DNA from: UTCFX2 sp002050125
Lineage (GTDB): Bacteria; Chloroflexota; Anaerolineae; Anaerolineales; UBA4823
Length of the DNA stretch: 64,000 bases
Assembly: GCA_027494035.1 (NCBI GenBank)
Contig: JAOSJQ010000001.1
Coordinates: forward strand, 3,286,001-3,350,000
Direction of reading: 5' to 3'
The position numbers were made by a program, and so were the translations under genes. Positions 60,063 to 64,000 of this stretch are shown here, in pieces; the first letter of the stretch is position 1, and each line of letters opens with the position of its first letter. Below the pieces are notes generated by a model. That model was given only the letters and a program-made list of their open reading frames with translations. It made no database searches and was not told the DNA's origin.

Positions 60063-60959
60063 ATGGAAAAAACAAAAGACTGGAAGGAAAAGATCATACT
60101 CTGGGCAATTCGCCTTTCAGGTTACTCAGCCATTATCTTCGTAGGGTTGATTTTCATATACTTGCTGCGCGAGGGTTTACCGGCTCTTGGCGAGGTTCCT
60201 CTTTCAAATCTATTCAGTTCATGTTGGTATCCGATAGAGGACTTCTTCGGTTTAACGCCCTTATTAGCTGGCTCGCTCATCGTAACGCTGGGCGCAACGA
60301 TAATCGCAGTTCCAATCGGGATTTGTACTGCGGTGTATATTGCTGAGGTGGCTCCACAATGGGCGCGTGAAATTCTGAAACCATCCGTTGAAGTACTAGC
60401 GGGTATCCCATCCGTTGTTTTAGGCTTCTTTGGCTTTGTGATTCTGGCGCCTTATCTGCGCCTTCTGTTAGACCTTCCCACCGGCTTGACTGCTTTCGCT
60501 GGCTCCATGCTGCTTGCTGCCACTGCGCTTCCAACGATCGTATCCGTGTCAGAAGATGCGCTTTATTCTGTCCCGAAGTCTTATCGCGACGCCTCGATCG
60601 CCTTGGGCGTCACTGAATGGCAAACCATCTGGAATGTGACGCTGCCAGCCGCACGTTCGGGCGTTCTTACCGCGTGCATGCTCGGCATCGGGCGCGCCGT
60701 AGGCGAGACTATGGCGGTTCTAATGGTCACCGGTAATGCGCCGGTGATTCCGCGCGGTCTGTCTGGTTTCTTTGCCCCCGTTAGAACCATGACGGCGACA
60801 ATCGCCGCGGAGATGGGCGAAGTTGCAACAGGAAGCGTGCACTATCATGTGCTGTTTTTGATCGGCATAACTTTGTTCATCGTCACCCTCCTAATCAACT
60901 TGACTGCGGCTTCCGTCGTGTTTCGAAAGCGCCAGCGTTCAGAACGGATTTTGTCTTAA
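60063..60959 (+). CDS. pstC: Phosphate ABC transporter permease PstC
   Basis: A 298-residue membrane protein with six hydrophobic segments. PIGICTAVYIAEVAP, EVLAGIPSVVLGFFGF and the EAA loop SYRDASIALGVTEWQTIWNVTLPAA with GIGRAVGETMAVLMVTG are typical of PstC. It pairs with PstA to form the phosphate channel. AAAGG lies a few bases before the ATG, 43 bases behind pstS. Confidence 0.93.
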   Translation: MEKTKDWKEKIILWAIRLSGYSAIIFVGLIFIYLLREGLPALGEVPLSNLFSSCWYPIEDFFGLTPLLAGSLIVTLGATIIAVPIGICTAVYIAEVAPQWAREILKPSVEVLAGIPSVVLGFFGFVILAPYLRLLLDLPTGLTAFAGSMLLAATALPTIVSVSEDALYSVPKSYRDASIALGVTEWQTIWNVTLPAARSGVLTACMLGIGRAVGETMAVLMVTGNAPVIPRGLSGFFAPVRTMTATIAAEMGEVATGSVHYHVLFLIGITLFIVTLLINLTAASVVFRKRQRSERILS

Positions 60960-60980
60960 CGATCAGCCAGCGGATTATTC

Positions 60981-61868
60981 ATGAAGAAGGTAACCCCCAA
61001 CTCCCTCCATTCATCTGGTTCTGCCGCACGCAATCGCATTCAACGGGTCGGTTTCCTTATTTTACTGGGCGCCACGCTGTTGACAGTCATCCCAATTTTC
61101 CTCATCATCGGCGTGATCATTGTGCAAGGGTTTCAAACAATCACACCTGAATTCATCTTTGGGTTTCCTTATAATGGAATGAAGTCCGGCGGTATTTGGC
61201 CGGCAATCGTCGGCACAATCTATCTGATCCTCGGAACCGCCCTCTTCTCCGTGCCATTAGGCATCGCTGCATCGATCTATCTGGCGGAATATGCCCCCGA
61301 TAATCGAATCACGCAGATTATCCGCATTGCAATCATCACGCTTGCCGGCATCCCTTCGGTTGTGTACGGATTGTTCGGGCTGGGTCTGTTTGTCATTGCG
61401 ATGAAATTTGGCACGAGCATTCTCGCCGGGGCGCTCACCCTGGCAATCATGAACATCCCGGTGATTATCAGCACCTCCGAAGAAGCGCTGCGGACGATCC
61501 CCCAAGCTTTCCGAGTGACAAGCATTTCGTTGGGGGCTACAAAGTGGCAAACCATCCGCCGGGTTATTTTGCCGCAAGCTCAACCGGGCATTCTTACTGG
61601 CGTAGTGCTGGGTCTCGAGCGAGCGGCTGGCGAGACTGCCCCGATCCTGTTCACCGCTGCCGCGTTCTATCTGCCCCGATTACCCGAATCTCCCCTCGAC
61701 CAGACTATGGCGCTCCCCTATCACCTGTATGTGATTTCCACGCAAGTGCCTGGCATGCCAGCGGGCATCCAATATGGGACCGCGTTAGTGCTCCTGATCC
61801 TGGTGCTGGGGATGAACCTGGTTGCCACCGTCATTCGATCGCGCGTGCGGGCGCGCCGTCAATGGTGA
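60981..61868 (+). CDS. pstA: Phosphate ABC transporter permease PstA
   Basis: A 295-residue membrane protein with six hydrophobic segments. PLGIAASIYLAEYAP, AGIPSVVYGLFGLGLF and the EAA loop TSISLGATKWQTIRRVILPQA with GLERAAGETAPILFTAA mark PstA. It follows pstC by 21 bases, and its stop overlaps the start of the second pstB at TGATG. Confidence 0.93.
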   Translation: MKKVTPNSLHSSGSAARNRIQRVGFLILLGATLLTVIPIFLIIGVIIVQGFQTITPEFIFGFPYNGMKSGGIWPAIVGTIYLILGTALFSVPLGIAASIYLAEYAPDNRITQIIRIAIITLAGIPSVVYGLFGLGLFVIAMKFGTSILAGALTLAIMNIPVIISTSEEALRTIPQAFRVTSISLGATKWQTIRRVILPQAQPGILTGVVLGLERAAGETAPILFTAAAFYLPRLPESPLDQTMALPYHLYVISTQVPGMPAGIQYGTALVLLILVLGMNLVATVIRSRVRARRQW

Positions 61869-62644
61869 TGTCAGTGGACAAAATAATCATCCAGAATTTT
61901 TCATTGAGCTATTCCGATGGAACGGAATCGCTTCATAATATCAATCTAAAGATCCAAGCCAATACGATTACGGTCTTCTTCGGGCCCGCTGGAGGTGGAA
62001 AATCAACCTTGCTTAGAGCGATCAACCGGTTGAACGACCTGGCTGACGTAGCAACCAGGTCGGGAACCATTCTACTGGCAATCGCAAATGGCAGCTACCT
62101 GGACATATATGACAGAAAAGTCGACGTGATCGAATTGCGGCGCCGCGTGGGAATGGTCTTTGCTCGTCCAGTTGTGCTGCCGTTGACCATCCGCGGAAAC
62201 CTGACGTATGCCTTAGAAGTGAAGGGTGAAAAGAACAAGAAAATCCTCGACAACGCGGTTGAACGTAGTTTGCGTCAAGCCGCGCTATGGGACGAAGCTA
62301 AAGACCGCCTGGATGAGCCTGCCATGGCTCTCTCCGGTGGACAACAACAACGGCTTTGTCTGGCGCGCAGCCTGGTGTTAGAACCCGAAGTGATCCTGCT
62401 AGATGAACCAACTTCGGCATTGGATCCGATTTCTACTTCTAAAGTCGAAGCCACGCTTCAGGAGCTAAAACAAGACTATACTATTGTTCTTGTTCCACAT
62501 TCGATCCAGCAAGCTGCACGAATGGCTGATTTTGCTGCTTTCTTTCTACAGGGCAAGTTGGTCGAAAGCGCGCCGGAGAATACGCTTTTTATTACGCCTC
62601 AAGACCCGAAAACGCGCGACTACGTAGAAGGTCGATATGGATGA
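61868..62644 (+). CDS. PstB-like phosphate ABC ATPase, divergent copy 2
   Basis: A 258-residue ATPase with Walker A GPAGGGKST (about residue 38), signature LSGGQQQRLCLARSL and Walker B VILLDEPTSALD. The Q-loop is changed: GMVFARPVVLPLTI has alanine where PstB copy 1 has glutamine (GMVFQKPNPFP). The H-loop keeps histidine in VPHSIQQAAR. The Q-loop glutamine normally couples ATP hydrolysis to the permeases, so this copy may work differently or pair with copy 1 as a heterodimer. Start at 61868 overlaps the pstA stop; 61862 is an alternative. An open frame further upstream overlaps pstA and is not real. Confidence 0.88.
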   Translation: MSVDKIIIQNFSLSYSDGTESLHNINLKIQANTITVFFGPAGGGKSTLLRAINRLNDLADVATRSGTILLAIANGSYLDIYDRKVDVIELRRRVGMVFARPVVLPLTIRGNLTYALEVKGEKNKKILDNAVERSLRQAALWDEAKDRLDEPAMALSGGQQQRLCLARSLVLEPEVILLDEPTSALDPISTSKVEATLQELKQDYTIVLVPHSIQQAARMADFAAFFLQGKLVESAPENTLFITPQDPKTRDYVEGRYG

Positions 62645-62707
62645 GGTAAGGTATGGCTGAAAAGATCTTGTTCAATATTTTATCTAAACGAATCTGAGGG
62701 CGCAATT

Positions 62708-63397
62708 ATGGCGAGAGAAACTCTGGACCGAAAAATCCGTCACCTGTTGGATGAAATCCTTGTCTTAGACAGCATGGTTGAATCCTCGACGAACGAGGCG
62801 GTCGACGCGCTCAACCGGCGTGACCTCAAACTGGCTAAGAAAGTCTATGACTTTGACAAACGCATCAACGCACGCCGTTTCGAGTTGGAAAACGATGTGA
62901 TTGTCACAATTGCCACTCAGCAGCCCATTATGGCTGGCGATCTTCGCATGGCAGCCTCCATCTTCGAGGTGGTTGGCGAGCTGGAGCGCATGGGCGACTA
63001 TGCCAAGGGCATTGCAAAAATCTGCATGTTGATCGGAGAGCAGCCGCATATTAAACCGCCCGCCGGGATAACAAAAATGGGCGAACTCGTAGTCGACATG
63101 CTCCATCGAGCAATCAACGCCTTCGTCAATCTCGATGTGGACACCGCCCGCGCCATCCCATTTGAAGATGCTCAGGTGGACGCGCTCTACTACCAGGTGT
63201 ATCAAGAATTGATTGGGGTGATTATGGAAAACCCTGCCGCAACCGAGCAGGCAAATTATTTAATGTGGGCTTCGCACAATTTGGAGAGAATGGCGGACCG
63301 CGTGACCAACATTTGCGAACGGACCATCTATTCCGTCACCGGAAAACTGGAAGAACTCAACGGCAGCGATGACGAACAGTTGAATCTAGCCGGTTAG
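62708..63397 (+). CDS. phoU: Phosphate uptake regulator PhoU
   Basis: A 229-residue all-helical protein with two three-helix PhoU repeats. Each has an E/DxxxD-type metal-binding motif, seen in VYDFDKRINARRFE and FEDAQVDALYYQVYQ. GDLRMAASIFEVVGELERMGDYAKGIAK and LMWASHNLERMADRVTNICER are the conserved helices. It restrains Pst transport and dampens phosphate signalling. No phoR/phoB genes are in the window. GAGGG precedes the ATG. Confidence 0.95.
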   Translation: MARETLDRKIRHLLDEILVLDSMVESSTNEAVDALNRRDLKLAKKVYDFDKRINARRFELENDVIVTIATQQPIMAGDLRMAASIFEVVGELERMGDYAKGIAKICMLIGEQPHIKPPAGITKMGELVVDMLHRAINAFVNLDVDTARAIPFEDAQVDALYYQVYQELIGVIMENPAATEQANYLMWASHNLERMADRVTNICERTIYSVTGKLEELNGSDDEQLNLAG

Positions 63398-63417
63398 ATC
63401 ACAAAACATCATCATCG

Positions 63418-63449
63418 CCGGCTGGTCAACTGCTTCCAGCCGGTTTTAA
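63418..63449 (+). terminator. Intrinsic terminator of the pst-phoU operon
   Basis: CCGGCTGG pairs with CCAGCCGG around a ten-base loop, followed by TTTTAATTT. It overlaps the last codons of the convergent lipoprotein gene. Confidence 0.85.
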
Positions 63450-64000
63450 TTTACCTGGAATTGCACATAAATCACATCCCCAAACGGTTCCCCGTCAGGG
63501 TTGAATGCCTGCCAGGCGCTGGTGTACACCCCTGGACTCATCGGAGAAGTGAGCAGCATTCGGATCACCGCCTCAGTTCCAGACCGCGCCGGATAGAGCG
63601 CTTGTTTGTTGGCTAATCTAAGTTCGGTCCCCGCAATGAGAACCAGAGAGTATCGTTGATCCCAGTTACAGGTGCCGGTGTTCTTGACTTGCCAGCGTTT
63701 ATCGATCTGCGCCCCTCTGGCAACCAGCGCTCCATCCGGCACCGTCAGATCGGTGACAAATTGCATTCCATTCGTGCAATCTGGGGTAGGAGACGCCTTG
63801 AGGCTCACGGGCGTGGGCGGGATATCCGCCGCGGGTTGAACCATTAGCGTGGGACTCAATGTAAATCCAGCCTCCGGTCCCCCAACTGTTTCTGTCGCAA
63901 TTAAAATGCTGGTGGTTGAAGTCGCTAAAGTGTTCGGCTGCGCTCCTCCCGAACAGCCAAATAGAAGGATGGCAAAAAAGGCAATGCCAATCCAGATGAA
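63446..64000 (-). CDS. NBR1-Ig-domain lipoprotein, N-terminus beyond the right edge
   Basis: An open frame of 184 residues runs from the right edge. It enters with a hydrophobic signal-peptide core and lipobox LFGC (cysteine about 16 residues in), so only a few N-terminal residues are missing. A Thr/Pro-rich linker follows, then an NBR1-type Ig-like domain (about 80-184) with KRWQVKNTGTCNWDQRYSLV, AVIRMLLTSPMSPGVYTSAWQ and GDVIYVQFQVN. Such domains are frequent in secreted proteins of Anaerolineae and probably bind surface or peptide ligands. No enzyme domain is visible. Confidence 0.82.
   Translation of the reverse strand, partial: FIWIGIAFFAILLFGCSGGAQPNTLATSTTSILIATETVGGPEAGFTLSPTLMVQPAADIPPTPVSLKASPTPDCTNGMQFVTDLTVPDGALVARGAQIDKRWQVKNTGTCNWDQRYSLVLIAGTELRLANKQALYPARSGTEAVIRMLLTSPMSPGVYTSAWQAFNPDGEPFGDVIYVQFQVN

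Noticed and set aside
61544..61867. N-terminal extension of the second pstB frame
   Set aside because: It lies fully inside pstA; the ATGs at 61862/61868 give the normal PstB length.
1..64000. CRISPR arrays, tRNA genes, insertion sequences, phage or plasmid genes
   Set aside because: No regularly spaced repeats, cloverleaf sequences, transposases, integrases or capsid genes were seen on reading the window; a covariance-model tRNA search would be the decisive check.

Overview
The window looks like a chromosomal segment of a bacterium of the phylum Chloroflexota, most likely class Anaerolineae. This is an inference from gene content: a eukaryote-like double-length phosphofructokinase, an HdrABC-MvhDGA electron-bifurcating hydrogenase set, proline/threonine-rich SH3 and NBR1-Ig surface proteins, an ECF sigma factor beside a small membrane protein, and a moderate GC content. 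No rRNA, tRNA, CRISPR array, insertion sequence or phage gene was recognised. The only stable RNA gene found is tmRNA.

Positions 1-23300 form a carbohydrate-catabolism island of two divergent arms. The minus arm (6042 down to 1) carries a DegT-type PLP enzyme, a VOC protein, a YdiF-type CoA-transferase, a FabG-like SDR and a fucose-isomerase-like protein cut by the left edge. The plus arm (6363-23300) carries a GntR/UTRA regulator, an SDR, an AraD/UlaF-type 4-epimerase, a SorC regulator, a UlaE-type 3-epimerase, E1alpha/E1beta/E2 of a 2-oxoacid or acetoin dehydrogenase, two tandem PIG-L deacetylases, an RbsA/RbsC-type ABC importer with a double-length binding lipoprotein, an FGGY kinase and an aldo/keto reductase. 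Two near-consensus sigma70 promoters face away from each other at 6228-6326, and each has a copy of the same 12-mer just downstream of its predicted start. The likely flow is import, deacetylation or deamination, isomerisation, phosphorylation, epimerisation to D-xylulose 5-phosphate, and oxidation of a 2-oxo acid to acyl-CoA. The substrate cannot be read from the sequence.

Positions 23400-43200 are mainly housekeeping: polyprenyl diphosphate synthase, TatD, cysteine desulfurase with MnmA, cold-shock protein, TrmI, Nudix, L25, an Fe-alcohol dehydrogenase with an ABM-domain protein, a deazaflavin-type oxidoreductase, tandem PFK, LytR-CpsA-Psr protein, SmpB, a phytol-kinase-like enzyme, an A-type Fe-S carrier, SH3 and HEAT-like proteins, and transketolase.

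Positions 43592-50734 encode hdrC-hdrB-hdrA-mvhD-mvhG-mvhA and a hydrogenase maturation protease as one tight operon. Then come an esterase, an ECF sigma factor with a candidate anti-sigma protein, tmRNA, an RlmI-like methyltransferase, ligA, heme A synthase, a glutaredoxin, a full pst/phoU phosphate system and a partial lipoprotein. Heme A synthase beside a bifurcating hydrogenase suggests a metabolically flexible organism.

A striking technical feature is that seven genes (CoA-transferase, first PIG-L, mnmA, mvhA twice, rlmI-like, ligA, pstS) are each interrupted by a single-base frameshift, nearly all at homopolymer runs. This points to residual assembly errors rather than genuine gene decay, at least for the essential genes. 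Several promoters place the -10 box 6-7 bases from the ATG, indicating leaderless mRNAs.
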